From: Bacillus solimangrovi
GTDB lineage: Bacteria > Bacillota > Bacilli > Bacillales > Bacillaceae_N
Direction of reading: 5' to 3'
Assembly (NCBI RefSeq): GCF_001742425.1
Contig: NZ_MJEH01000044.1
Coordinates: 1 to 64,000 of the forward strand
DNA length: 64,000 nt
Under the pieces are notes generated by a model. It saw only the letters and a program-made list of their open reading frames with translations, was not told the DNA's origin and did not search any database. A program made the translations under genes and the position numbers. Shown piece by piece: positions 44,732-53,813 of the stretch; position 1 is the first letter of the stretch, and the number at the start of each line of letters is the position of its first letter.

Positions 44732-47548
44732 TTAATCTATTTCTTCTGTTTCTGTTGGAGGAGCAATAATGTCAAGATCATCATCAATAATAATTGGTGT
44801 GTTTGTTTCTGTCGGTAGTGTAATTGAATCAGAATCACTATTAGCTGTACCGATTGAAACAGTATTTGAAGGCAAAGATTCATTGTTTGTTATATCTACA
44901 GCTGTAACATAATAGTTGCCACTATTTTGTGTAGTTAGATAACCTATGTCATTTGTCTGTCCAATTAACTTATACTCACTTAGTGAATTATCCGCTCTAT
45001 AAATACGATATCCTAGAATATCTTTATTTTCCAGTTTACTCCAACTCAATTGGTTGTCGTTAACATTTAGTCCTGTTACGACAGATGGCACATTACCGTC
45101 ATCCGTTAATATTTCTTTTTCTGGAATAATTAGTTTACTCCAATCTGAACTGTTTGGTATTAGGCTATTAATTGAACTTAATTTCGTGAATCCTTCTTCC
45201 TCAATGTAGCTCTCTTTTAACATAATACCTTCATTTACAAATTCGCTAGGTGCATTCTCTGGGACTCTGTAATGTTTATCGTTTATCGTTACATACTTTC
45301 CTATTTCAAGAGTATCGTCTACTTGAGAACGTCCAAATTGCGTATTAAAAATATCTGATCTTACTAGACCAGCTTGCTCACATAAATCACTAGGAAGCAT
45401 ACCTGAAATAGCACAATAAGATCGACTTACGATCCCCTCAGGACGTTCAAACGAATGACTAGGTGCAACGAGTTCAGGATCTATATCATAAGTGGCATTC
45501 ATTAATTCTGCCCATAACTTTAGGTTACGTTGTGAATATGAAAAACCTTTATAATATCTGTCAAGCGGTTTCGGTGTATCATACCCCATCCATAATCCAA
45601 ATGTAACGTTAGGATTAGTTGCAACAAACCATGCATCTTTATAATCCTGAGATGTTCCTGTCTTTCCTGCCCAGTCTGCATTGAATTTCATACGTGCAGG
45701 AAGCCCTGCGGCCGTTCCACTTGAAATAACATCACGTAACATATCGATCGTTAAGTACGTAGTTTGTGGTGAAAAAACGTCTGTTTTAGTTACTTCATGT
45801 TCGTAAACAACTTCACCATCACCTGTTTCAATTTTATCAATCATATAAGCATCAACGAATTTCCCATTGTTGGCAAATGTAGCATAGGCATTGGTATTTT
45901 CTTCAATTGTAACACCTTGTTCTAATCCCCCAAGTGCGAGAGATAGATGGTAAGGATCATTCTTTGTTAACGATGTAAATCCCATTTGCTTTAAAAAGTC
46001 AGTAGGGTTTTGGTTGATAAGATCTGCGTAAATACGGGCAACTGGAATATTGTATGAGCGTGCAAGTGCATTTCTTGCAGATGTGAAACCATGAACAGCA
46101 CCACCATAATTTTCAGGCTTCCACGTACCACTTCCTGTTGGAATAGCTACAGGTATATCAGGAAGGATAGAACCTGGCTGAATCATTCCTAATTCCATTG
46201 CTGGTGCATAGACAAGTAGTGGTTTCATCGTAGAACCATTTGAACGTTTAGCTAGTGTTGCGTGATTTAATTGTTCTATTTCATGATCTCGACCACCGAT
46301 AAAACTGACAATTTTCCCAGTTTGGTTTTCGATCAACATGCCTCCAACCTCGACTGGTTCTAGAATTCGTTCCTTCTCACCAGTTTCTGGGTCAATCCCC
46401 ATCTCAGGTTTATCATATCCGTAGAAGGCATAATTGTTTTTTATCTCTTGCATTTTATCGTAGATTTCTTTGTCTATTGTAGAATAAATACGATAACCAT
46501 CTTGGCGAAGGCTCTTGTCAGATTTCAAATAATATTCTTGATAAAGAACGTCACTTTTCTCTAAATCTTTTTCTGTATAACCATCTTGTGCTGCTAAATG
46601 AAGTGTTAACAACTTTTGGGCACGTCTTTCAATTTCATAGGTTAACCAAGGGTATTCTTGTATAGGATTTGATTTAGGCTCTACTAAGTTTGCTAGAATA
46701 TCATAGTTGAGGGCTTCTTCATATTGAGCTTTAGTAATATCACCGACAGATAACATTCGATCTAAGACCTTTTGCATGCGGTTTAAGCTAGGTTCAATGC
46801 TGTCCTTAACTTCACCCCTGTTTGTGAAAGGTGTGTAGCCAGAAGGGCTTTGTGGTAAGCCAGCAAGGTATGCGGCTTGTGCAAGGTTCAAATCTTTAGC
46901 ATCAACACCAAAGACTCCTTGAGATGCTGTTTGTATACCTGCTATGTTTCGACCTGATGAATTTCTTCCAAAGGGTACGACATTTAAATATGCTTCTAAG
47001 ATCTCTTCTTTTTCAAAAAAGCGTTCTAATCGAAGAGCGAGCAAGATTTCTTTTGCTTTTCGTTCAAATGATACTTCATTTGTAAGAATTTGATTTTTGA
47101 TCAATTGTTGAGTGAGGGTGCTGCCACCTGTTTGTACTGCTGCATTAGTGAATTCTTGGTACAAGGCACGGAGGATTGCTTTAGGAACAACACCATTATG
47201 CTCATTAAAATACTCGTCTTCAGTAGCAATAATGGCTTGCTTTAGATAATCTGACACATCTGAAATAGCTACTTCTTCTCTCTCTAAGTCTGAGCGAAGC
47301 TTCCCTAAATAAACATTATTGGCAAAATAAAGTTCAGTTGTTTCTTCATAGTTGTAGATGTCCTTTTTCATGTCATCTTCACTGCGAATTGGTTCATCTT
47401 TAACTAGTGATGCGAAATAGCCTGCACCAACTCCGCCGGCAAAACTTGCGGTGGTTAATATGAGAACAGCAAAAATGAGGGTGAGATTCCAAAAGACTTT
47501 ATATGTAATACGTGCAGTTTTTTGCACTTTGTTCTTTTTAAATTCCAT
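44732..47548 (-). CDS. Class A penicillin-binding protein (PBP1A family) with FN3 domain
   Basis: Bifunctional peptidoglycan polymerase of 938 residues. Order: cytoplasmic tail and one membrane anchor (about 18-40), GT51 glycosyltransferase (ATEDEYFNEHNG about residue 111, GGSTLTQQLIKN, AAYLAGLPQSPSGY), transpeptidase with SxxK as SNGSTMKPL (about 435), SxN as ARSYNIPVA and KTGTSQDYKDAWF (about 627), then a C-terminal fibronectin type III-like domain (about 816-896) and a Thr/Pro/Asp-rich tail. The start at 47548 has AGGGGG ten bases upstream on the reverse strand. It is a single gene, divergent from tyrS; I do not see it at this place in B. subtilis. Confidence 0.93.
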   Translation of the reverse strand: MEFKKNKVQKTARITYKVFWNLTLIFAVLILTTASFAGGVGAGYFASLVKDEPIRSEDDMKKDIYNYEETTELYFANNVYLGKLRSDLEREEVAISDVSDYLKQAIIATEDEYFNEHNGVVPKAILRALYQEFTNAAVQTGGSTLTQQLIKNQILTNEVSFERKAKEILLALRLERFFEKEEILEAYLNVVPFGRNSSGRNIAGIQTASQGVFGVDAKDLNLAQAAYLAGLPQSPSGYTPFTNRGEVKDSIEPSLNRMQKVLDRMLSVGDITKAQYEEALNYDILANLVEPKSNPIQEYPWLTYEIERRAQKLLTLHLAAQDGYTEKDLEKSDVLYQEYYLKSDKSLRQDGYRIYSTIDKEIYDKMQEIKNNYAFYGYDKPEMGIDPETGEKERILEPVEVGGMLIENQTGKIVSFIGGRDHEIEQLNHATLAKRSNGSTMKPLLVYAPAMELGMIQPGSILPDIPVAIPTGSGTWKPENYGGAVHGFTSARNALARSYNIPVARIYADLINQNPTDFLKQMGFTSLTKNDPYHLSLALGGLEQGVTIEENTNAYATFANNGKFVDAYMIDKIETGDGEVVYEHEVTKTDVFSPQTTYLTIDMLRDVISSGTAAGLPARMKFNADWAGKTGTSQDYKDAWFVATNPNVTFGLWMGYDTPKPLDRYYKGFSYSQRNLKLWAELMNATYDIDPELVAPSHSFERPEGIVSRSYCAISGMLPSDLCEQAGLVRSDIFNTQFGRSQVDDTLEIGKYVTINDKHYRVPENAPSEFVNEGIMLKESYIEEEGFTKLSSINSLIPNSSDWSKLIIPEKEILTDDGNVPSVVTGLNVNDNQLSWSKLENKDILGYRIYRADNSLSEYKLIGQTNDIGYLTTQNSGNYYVTAVDITNNESLPSNTVSIGTANSDSDSITLPTETNTPIIIDDDLDIIAPPTETEEID

Positions 47549-47637
47549 AGTAAACATTCCCCCTAATTTTCCGCCATTATTATAGCATAATACGGAATTA
47601 TATAACATATTGAAAAGGGAGATATTTGAAAGAAAAG

Positions 47638-47667
47638 TTGACGAATATACTTCATTTATGATAAATA
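47638..47667 (+). promoter_or_regulatory. Probable tyrS promoter
   Basis: TTGACG (47638-47643) with TAAATA (47662-47667) at an 18-base spacing, about 20-25 bases ahead of the T-box stem I. Confidence 0.5.
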
Positions 47668-47690
47668 ATGTACATGAATAAAAAAATATT

Positions 47691-47918
47691 AGGCGTTGAG
47701 AGGAAAGAGTAGTATTTGTCTCCCTGTAACTAAGAGACCTAGTGGTTGGTGTAAACTAGGACAAAGGCAATATACGAATTACGACCTTGAGCTTCTTTTG
47801 AGAAAGTTGAGTAACGAAAGACGGCTTCAGACCGTTATCTGATTGAAGTGGAAGACTAAGGTTCTTCAAAAAGGGTGGTACCGCGGGCATGTCCCGTCCC
47901 TTCTTGAAGGACCTTTTT
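47691..47918 (+). promoter_or_regulatory. T-box riboswitch of tyrS
   Basis: Uncharged-tRNA-Tyr-sensing leader. Loop E element AGTA (47711-47714) on the 5' side of stem I faces GAA on the 3' side; the bases after GAAT are TAC (47780-47782), a Tyr specifier codon. The T-box proper AAGGGTGGTACCGCGGGC lies at 47871-47888. The terminator stem AAGGTTCTTCAA (47858-47869) pairs with TTGAAGGACCTT (47904-47915) and is followed by a T run. Low charged tRNA-Tyr would favour the antiterminator. Confidence 0.95.
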
Positions 47919-47993
47919 GTATGTATGCATATAAAGTTCGTACGTTCAAAAGAATTAGTAAGTGATAACAACTATATAAAGGAGTGGGAACTT

Positions 47994-49253
47994 ATGGATT
48001 TGTTAAAAGATTTAGAATTCAGAGGATTAATCAATCAAGCGACAGATATGGAAGGTTTACGAAAGCAATTGAATGAAGAGATGACTACGTTATACTGCGG
48101 TTTTGATCCAACTGCAGATAGTTTACACATTGGTCATTTATTACCAATCTTAATGTTACGTCGTTTTCAAGAAGCGGGACATCAACCAATTGCACTTGTT
48201 GGTGGGGCGACAGGTTTGATTGGTGACCCCAGTGGTAAAAAAGCAGAACGTACGTTAAATACACAAGATATTGTTGAACAATGGAGCGATAAAATTAAAG
48301 GGCAGCTTTCACGTTTTTTAGATTTTGAAGCCGGAGAGAATGTTGCACTTGTAGCAAATAATTATGATTGGATCGGGGAAATGAGTGTTGTAGAGTTTCT
48401 TCGAGATATCGGTAAGAATTTTGGATTGAATTATATGTTAGCTAAGGATACAGTTAAGTCTCGTATCGAAACTGGCATTTCATTCACAGAATTTAGTTAT
48501 ATGATCTTACAATCATTAGATTTTCTTAAGCTTAATGAAAAGACAAATTGCACACTTCAAATTGGCGGAAGTGACCAATGGGGAAACATTACAGCTGGTT
48601 TAGAGTTAATTCGTAAATCAAAAGGTGAAGAAGCGAAGGTGTTTGGCTTAACAGTTCCATTAGTTACGAAGAGTGACGGTTCAAAATTTGGAAAAACTGA
48701 AGGTGGAGCTATTTGGTTAGATCCAGATAAGACGACTCCTTATGAGTTTTACCAATTTTGGATTAATGTAGATGATCGTGATGTAGTGAAATTTATAAAG
48801 TATTTCACATTCTTGTCACATGAAGAAATAGAACGATTATCTGAAGCTGTTGAAGCAGCACCAGAGCAACGAGAAGCTCAAAAAATGTTAGCGCAGGAAA
48901 TGGTGACACTTATTCATGGTCAAGAGGCATATGAGCAAGCTGTGCGCATTTCAGAAGCATTATTCAGTGGTAATATTAAAGACTTATCAGCTGAAGAAAT
49001 CGAACAAGGTTTCAAGGGTGTTCCATCATATAAATGTGAAGATAAAGAAATGGGGTTATTAGATTTACTTGTTACTGCAAAAATCTCTCCTTCTAAACGT
49101 CAGGGCAGAGAAGATATTAATAATGGAGCAATTTATATTAACGGTGAGCGTTGTCAAGAAATTGATTACAAATTATCAGTACAAGATAGAATTGAAGATA
49201 AGTTTACTGTAATTCGACGTGGCAAGAAAAAATATTTCTTAATTAAATTTTAA
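47994..49253 (+). CDS. tyrS: Tyrosyl-tRNA synthetase
   Basis: Class I aminoacyl-tRNA synthetase that charges tRNA-Tyr. 419 residues (B. subtilis 422). Motifs: LYCGFDPTADSLHIGHLLP with HIGH, the Tyr-pocket YMLAKD and QIGGSDQWGN, KMSKS equivalent as KFGKTEGG, and a C-terminal S4-like tRNA-binding domain (LLVTAKISPSKRQGREDI). The start at 47994 follows AAGGAGTGGG; the frame is open further upstream into the T-box but without a ribosome site. Controlled by the T-box. Confidence 0.97.
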   Translation: MDLLKDLEFRGLINQATDMEGLRKQLNEEMTTLYCGFDPTADSLHIGHLLPILMLRRFQEAGHQPIALVGGATGLIGDPSGKKAERTLNTQDIVEQWSDKIKGQLSRFLDFEAGENVALVANNYDWIGEMSVVEFLRDIGKNFGLNYMLAKDTVKSRIETGISFTEFSYMILQSLDFLKLNEKTNCTLQIGGSDQWGNITAGLELIRKSKGEEAKVFGLTVPLVTKSDGSKFGKTEGGAIWLDPDKTTPYEFYQFWINVDDRDVVKFIKYFTFLSHEEIERLSEAVEAAPEQREAQKMLAQEMVTLIHGQEAYEQAVRISEALFSGNIKDLSAEEIEQGFKGVPSYKCEDKEMGLLDLLVTAKISPSKRQGREDINNGAIYINGERCQEIDYKLSVQDRIEDKFTVIRRGKKKYFLIKF

Positions 49254-49257
49254 TTGT

Positions 49258-49290
49258 AAAAAATCCTCCTATTTTAGGAGGATTTTTTTA
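49258..49290 (+). terminator. Intrinsic terminator after tyrS
   Basis: AAAATCCTCCTA/AGGAGGATTTT stem followed by TTTTTTT. Confidence 0.92.
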
Positions 49291-49341
49291 TAGAAAATGT
49301 ATCTATCTTTTAGATTTAACGCCTCATGTGTCCATAAGCAC

Positions 49342-49376
49342 ATAAAAAAGAGCTTGATACGATGACCAAGCTCTTT
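49342..49376 (-). terminator. Intrinsic terminator after rpsD
   Basis: On the reverse strand AAAGAGCTTG pairs with CAAGCTCTTT, then TTTTTATG, 15 bases behind the rpsD stop codon. Confidence 0.92.
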
Positions 49377-49390
49377 CAATATGAGGCTTA

Positions 49391-49993
49391 TTAACGAGAG
49401 TAGAACTCAACGATAAGTGCTTCATTAATTTCAGCAGGAAGTTCAGAACGCTCAGGAAGACGAGTGTAAGTACCTTCCAATTTGTCAGCGTCAAAAGTAA
49501 CATATTCAGGAACGAACGTGTTAACTTCGATTGCTTCTTTAATAATATCAAGATTTCTAGATTTTTCACGTACGCCGATCAATTGACCAGGTTTTACACG
49601 GTATGATGGGATATCAACGCGACTACCATCAACTGTAATGTGACCATGGTTTACTAATTGACGAGCTTGACGACGAGTGCGTGCAAGACCCATACGGTAA
49701 ACAAGGTTATCTAAGCGAGACTCAAGAAGAATCATGAAGTTCTCACCGTGGATACCTTTCATTTTACCAGCTTGATCAAAGATATTACGGAATTGGCGTT
49801 CGTTTAATCCGTACATGAAGCGTAGTTTTTGTTTCTCTTGAAGTTGACCACCATACTCAGAGATCTTACGGCGTTGGTTTGGACCGTGTTGACCTGGAGC
49901 ATAAGGGCGTTTTTCTAATTCTTTACCTGTACCACTAAGTGAAATTCCTAAACGACGAGACTTTTTCCAAGTTGGACCTGTATAACGTGACAT
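49391..49993 (-). CDS. rpsD: 30S ribosomal protein S4
   Basis: Primary 16S rRNA-binding assembly protein, exactly 200 residues as in other Bacillus. N-terminal [20 protein letters not shown]4 RNA-binding domain [20 protein letters not shown] with [10 protein letters not shown]. The start at 49993 follows AAGGAGG; the longer in-frame extension is the leader. In Bacillus rpsD is a separate gene that represses its own translation through its leader. Confidence 0.98.
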   Translation of the reverse strand: MSRYTGPTWKKSRRLGISLSGTGKELEKRPYAPGQHGPNQRRKISEYGGQLQEKQKLRFMYGLNERQFRNIFDQAGKMKGIHGENFMILLESRLDNLVYRMGLARTRRQARQLVNHGHITVDGSRVDIPSYRVKPGQLIGVREKSRNLDIIKEAIEVNTFVPEYVTFDADKLEGTYTRLPERSELPAEINEALIVEFYSR

Positions 49994-50178
49994 ACGGGGT
50001 TCCTCCTTATATATATTAGAATCGTATAAAATAACAACAGTGTGACATTCATTCCTACGTTCATTTTGTTTCCTGTACCATCGCTCCAGCAGCAAAGAGT
50101 TACACGATACACCTCATTGTTAGAGGAACAAACTGAAAACATAAGAGAATACACCGAAGCTGCCTTATTTTACACACA
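49994..50178 (-). promoter_or_regulatory. rpsD 5' leader, probable S4 autoregulatory RNA
   Basis: About 185 bases of untranslated leader between the likely start of transcription and the rpsD start codon. It can fold locally, for example CCTC/GAGG with a seven-base loop near 50120, and a longer-range CAGC/GCTG pairing. In B. subtilis S4 binds its rpsD leader to repress expression; by position this is the same element. I did not match it to the known consensus. Confidence 0.5.
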
Positions 50179-50184
50179 AATAAC

Positions 50185-50213
50185 ATTGTAACTATAACTC
50201 CATTAAAAGTCAA
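50185..50213 (-). promoter_or_regulatory. Sigma-A promoter of rpsD
   Basis: Reverse strand TTGACT (50213-50208), 17-base spacer, TACAAT (50190-50185). Confidence 0.85.
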
Positions 50214-50381
50214 GGTAGTCTTCTAAGAGATACACGTTACAATATATTTAGTATACTTAATTTTAAATAGAAATAAAAATGTTGTTAGGGTAGGTTGAAG
50301 ATTTTTTTGTAGAGGTAATTCAATATTGGTCATTTTTATAGTTAGGATAGATATGTTAAAAAAAGGAGATTATTATTCTAT

Positions 50382-50975
50382 ATGAACAGAGGAGAAACAA
50401 GTAGACAGAAAAGAATAAGGTACATACTTATTTTAGCTTGTCTCACATTTGTTGGAGGAGCTTTTTTGTGGCAACAAAAAATGTTAGCGACTAAGGATGT
50501 GGTTGATTTTAATGCTGGTGTTTTAGAAGTTGGGAATGATGAACAGCCCCCTATAGTTGTAATAACAAAAATGACAGAAAATGAACCATCTTTATTATTA
50601 TATAAACTAGATCCAGATGATCAGTTTAAATTTCATACAATTGAAGTGAACAAATTAATGAGTATTCCTGAGGAAGTGGAATTTTCAGATAAATACATTT
50701 ATTTAAAAATGGAAGATGAATGGTATCATTATAATAGGAAAACAGAATTACAAAGAAGTAACATCCACCAGCAAGTCAGTACAAATTTTGTGGATTTTTC
50801 TGTTAAGGAAAAAGAAGGTTTTTATGAATTATATATCGAAAATAATATGTTACCTACTATACATAGAGTGAGTGAACGACCTATACTCATACAATTGCTT
50901 AACGAGAAACCGAAAGCGTGGCTTGTAGTTTTTGAAAATAGTGTTTCAGTTTTGAAGGAGCCAGACGATAAATAG
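50382..50975 (+). CDS. Membrane-anchored protein of unknown function
   Basis: A 197-residue protein: basic N terminus, one transmembrane helix (about residues 14-30, YILILACLTFVGGAFLW), and a charged, mainly beta extracytoplasmic part with no family I know. The ribosome site GGAG is rather far (about 13 bases) from the ATG. It lies between divergent rpsD and the diguanylate cyclase gene, which starts 166 bases downstream; the two may share a transcript. No lipobox. Confidence 0.7.
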   Translation: MNRGETSRQKRIRYILILACLTFVGGAFLWQQKMLATKDVVDFNAGVLEVGNDEQPPIVVITKMTENEPSLLLYKLDPDDQFKFHTIEVNKLMSIPEEVEFSDKYIYLKMEDEWYHYNRKTELQRSNIHQQVSTNFVDFSVKEKEGFYELYIENNMLPTIHRVSERPILIQLLNEKPKAWLVVFENSVSVLKEPDDK

Positions 50976-51141
50976 GTATATAGACCTTTCAGTGAAAAAC
51001 ATTCGGAATTTATGATAAAAGGACTATATGCGTGTATTTTATTAAAGATTACAACTATGAAATGTTAATGATATATACTGCTTAGGATAATAAAGGATGT
51101 TTTATGCTTTAATAATTGGCAAATTAAGTGAGGTTGACGAA

Positions 51142-53049
51142 ATGATGCAACCAGCAAGGCATTTTCCGTTAAAAATTGAACAGTTGAAGAGTGTACTTTT
51201 TGATCTAACCACAAATAGCTATTTCGCTACTAATCGTTCAGCATTACTAGAAGCATTTGTTAGTCAATTAAAACAGTTTCTTTGTGCAGATGGAGTGGGG
51301 TTTTATTCTTACAACAAATGTAAGGGTAGTTACTACTTACAGAATAGTTCATTTAATAATGAGGAAAAGGTTTCTCAAACCATCCCTATCGAAGCTTATG
51401 AGGCGTTTACAAGTGATGTGTCCAATCAAAGTGAAGTTGTGTATGCAGGAGAAGGGCTGCTACCAGAGTTGTCTAGTTATCAAACGGTCATTCTTCAATT
51501 TGACAATTCAGATATGGATGAGTACAAAGATTTACTCTTTTTCTTTTATGATAATGAACTAGATATAAAAAAATTTAATAACCTGTTGCTAGAAGTAAAA
51601 GAAGAATGTATGAAGCTATTTGAATATGTAAAGAGGAATCATGCTTTCCACAAAGATGAAGAACGTTATGAACAGTTATACCGTGTTACTGCAAAATTTC
51701 ACTCATCGATGAATATCAAGGACGTACTTCGTGAGATTATTCATACGTTAGAAAAGGTATACCCATCATTTGAGAACTATTTACTAATGTCTCAAGACAC
51801 AGAGGAACTTGGGGATCTTCCAGTTAAAGGATTACAGTATGATGGGTCAACTATTAGTCATTCAGCAACACAAGCATACCTAACAGGCCATGTACAATTT
51901 GAAGATCGCTTATTGGAAGATAGGTCTGTTTTATATGCCCCTCTTAAAGGTAAACAAGGTATTTATGGGGTTTTGCAAGTGATGGCACCGAACGCAATTA
52001 TGTTTACAAAACAAGAAGTTGATTTTGTAGAATTATTAGCTAATACTGCAGGTAATGCGTTAGAAAATGCACAACTATATCAACAATCTAAACAGTTAAT
52101 TGACGATTTACGTTTAATTAACAAGACTTCACATCGATTGAATTCAAACCTTCGCTTATTCGATACTGTTCAATTTATGAAGGAGCAAATTGTTAATTCA
52201 TTCGGAGCTCAAGAGGTTGGTTTCTTTATGTTCCCAAATGGTGATGAAGCACAGTTGTTAGAGGGAAGTACGTCATTTTTTAAGACACCCGCAGCTAGAG
52301 TTATATTGCATTCTTTAGTTGAACGAATTCGAGAGAACAAAGACTCTCTATTTATTAGTGATTTAGAAAATGATGACCTTGTATCTTGTCGGCCTTATCG
52401 TTCTTTACTTGTAGTACCTATGGTGCAAAGCGGTGAATTAAAGGGTGGTATCATTGCGTTCCACAAACATCCTTACTTTTTTACATTTGAAAAATTTAAA
52501 TTACTAGAGTCGTTAGTACATCACTCAACGTTAGCTTTTGTTAATTCTATGTTGCGTGAGAAGTTAGAAGAAATGGTAATAACTGATTATTTAACAAAGC
52601 TATATTCACGTAACTTTTTAGATGATTATATCCAAAAAGCTATGGATACTGACCACCAAGGAACGTTCCTTTTAATTGATATAGATAATTTTAAGTTAAT
52701 TAATGATACATTCGGTCATCAAGTTGGTGATGAAATCATTATCCAAGTTGCAGAGCTAATTAGAAGTAATATTAGAAAAGATGACATCGCTTCTCGTTGG
52801 GGAGGAGAAGAATTGGCTGTTTACTTACCTCTTCTTAGTTTAGAAGAAGGTATAGATGTTGCGAAAAGGCTTGTAAAGAGTGTACCAGAAGATACCGAAC
52901 CGAAAATAACGATATCTTGTGGGGTGGCTTACTGGAGTCGTAAAAGGAAAGATTCGGTAAAGAGCTTATTTAATCGTGCAGATGAGGCGTTATATGAAGC
53001 GAAGAGAACTGGTAAGAATAAAGTAATTATTCATAAAACTAATTTGTAG
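51142..53049 (+). CDS. dgcP: Diguanylate cyclase DgcP (GAF-GAF-GGDEF)
   Basis: Cytosolic c-di-GMP synthase, 635 residues, orthologue of B. subtilis DgcP/YtrP by order of domains and neighbours. An N-terminal GAF-like region (about 15-170), GAF (about 185-315), GAF (about 325-470), GGDEF (about 480-630). The catalytic signature is GGEEL at 554-558 and an RxxD product-inhibition site (RKDD, 545-548) lies exactly five residues ahead, so the enzyme should be active and feedback-inhibited. The start at 51142 (two ATGs in a row) follows GTGAGG; an earlier in-frame ATG at 51097 has no proper site. Confidence 0.92.
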   Translation: MMQPARHFPLKIEQLKSVLFDLTTNSYFATNRSALLEAFVSQLKQFLCADGVGFYSYNKCKGSYYLQNSSFNNEEKVSQTIPIEAYEAFTSDVSNQSEVVYAGEGLLPELSSYQTVILQFDNSDMDEYKDLLFFFYDNELDIKKFNNLLLEVKEECMKLFEYVKRNHAFHKDEERYEQLYRVTAKFHSSMNIKDVLREIIHTLEKVYPSFENYLLMSQDTEELGDLPVKGLQYDGSTISHSATQAYLTGHVQFEDRLLEDRSVLYAPLKGKQGIYGVLQVMAPNAIMFTKQEVDFVELLANTAGNALENAQLYQQSKQLIDDLRLINKTSHRLNSNLRLFDTVQFMKEQIVNSFGAQEVGFFMFPNGDEAQLLEGSTSFFKTPAARVILHSLVERIRENKDSLFISDLENDDLVSCRPYRSLLVVPMVQSGELKGGIIAFHKHPYFFTFEKFKLLESLVHHSTLAFVNSMLREKLEEMVITDYLTKLYSRNFLDDYIQKAMDTDHQGTFLLIDIDNFKLINDTFGHQVGDEIIIQVAELIRSNIRKDDIASRWGGEELAVYLPLLSLEEGIDVAKRLVKSVPEDTEPKITISCGVAYWSRKRKDSVKSLFNRADEALYEAKRTGKNKVIIHKTNL

Positions 53050-53062
53050 TTTTAATTGTGAT

Positions 53063-53094
53063 AAAAAAGCTCAATCGATGATTGAGCTTTTTTA
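53063..53094. terminator. Bidirectional terminator between dgcP and msrC
   Basis: AAAAAAGCTCAATC/GATTGAGCTTTTTT: nearly perfect palindrome with T runs both ways. Confidence 0.92.
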
Positions 53095-53191
53095 CTTTGA
53101 TTATCCAGCAGATTATTAATGGTGAGTTGTAGGAAATTCAATTTACGTGAGTATAAAGACTCGATTATTTTTATTATTTACGTACAAATCA

Positions 53192-53665
53192 TTATTTTAT
53201 AAGTTCATCAACGAATAATTGAAGGAACTTTTGATCAACCTCATCAAATCTATCCTTCTCTGGACTATCGATATCAAGCACACCGATGACACGGTTGTCT
53301 TTTATGATAGGGACAACAATTTCTGAATTTGTTGCAGCGTCACATGCAATATGACCGGCAAATTCATGAACATTAGCGATACGTTGAGTGCGTCGCTCAC
53401 TTACTGCTGTTCCACATACTCCTTTTCCCACTGGAATGCGTATGCACGCAGGTAGGCCTTGGAATGGCCCTAATACGAGTTCACCGTCCTCCATTAGATA
53501 AAAGCCAACCCAGTTAATTCGGTCAAGAAACTGGTTTAGAAGCGCAGAGGCGTTGGAAAGGTTAGCGATAAAATTTGTTTCTCCTTCTATCAGCGCTTTT
53601 AATTGGTTGATGACTAATTCGTAATTCTTTTCCTTAGATTGATTATAAGTTTCGACGTTAAACAT
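53192..53665 (-). CDS. msrC: Free methionine-(R)-sulfoxide reductase, GAF type
   Basis: GAF-domain enzyme of 157 residues (YtsP in B. subtilis) that reduces free methionine-R-sulfoxide. The three conserved Cys of the fRMsr family are present: LPACIRIP, KGVCGTAV and IACDAATNSE (the last is the catalytic one). It is divergent from refZ and convergent with dgcP. No close ribosome-site oddity; ATG start. Confidence 0.93.
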   Translation of the reverse strand: MFNVETYNQSKEKNYELVINQLKALIEGETNFIANLSNASALLNQFLDRINWVGFYLMEDGELVLGPFQGLPACIRIPVGKGVCGTAVSERRTQRIANVHEFAGHIACDAATNSEIVVPIIKDNRVIGVLDIDSPEKDRFDEVDQKFLQLFVDELIK

Positions 53666-53719
53666 GTTTAATCCCTACTTTCATAATTGAAATCAACCGT
53701 ATTTTATCAGAATCTGCGT

Positions 53720-53739
53720 TTCGACACTAGAAATGTCGA
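53720..53739. promoter_or_regulatory. Inverted TGTCGA pair upstream of refZ
   Basis: TCGACA-N7-TGTCGA (53721-53739). Read on the reverse strand the left arm is TGTCGAA, a complete Spo0A-box core; the right arm TGTCGAT differs in one base. It could be a Spo0A site, a RefZ self-binding site, or both. It lies between the msrC and refZ starts, ten bases before the sigma-H-like -35. Confidence 0.5.
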
Positions 53740-53748
53740 TCAAAATTT

Positions 53749-53777
53749 GAAGGATATATTTATCATAGCACGAAAAA
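53749..53777 (+). promoter_or_regulatory. Sigma-H-like promoter of refZ
   Basis: GAAGGATAT (53749-53757) is a perfect RnAGGAWWW; after 11 bases CACGAAAAA (53769-53777) keeps the GAA core of RnnGAATWW with two mismatches. refZ is reported to be in the sigma-H regulon in B. subtilis. Confidence 0.5.
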
Positions 53778-53813
53778 AGAGGAAAGATGGATTGTATAAC
53801 GAGGAGAGATAAG

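Noticed and set aside
49948-50154. Reverse-strand frame overlapping the rpsD leader
   Set aside because: No ribosome site, and it overlaps the leader and start of rpsD in another frame.
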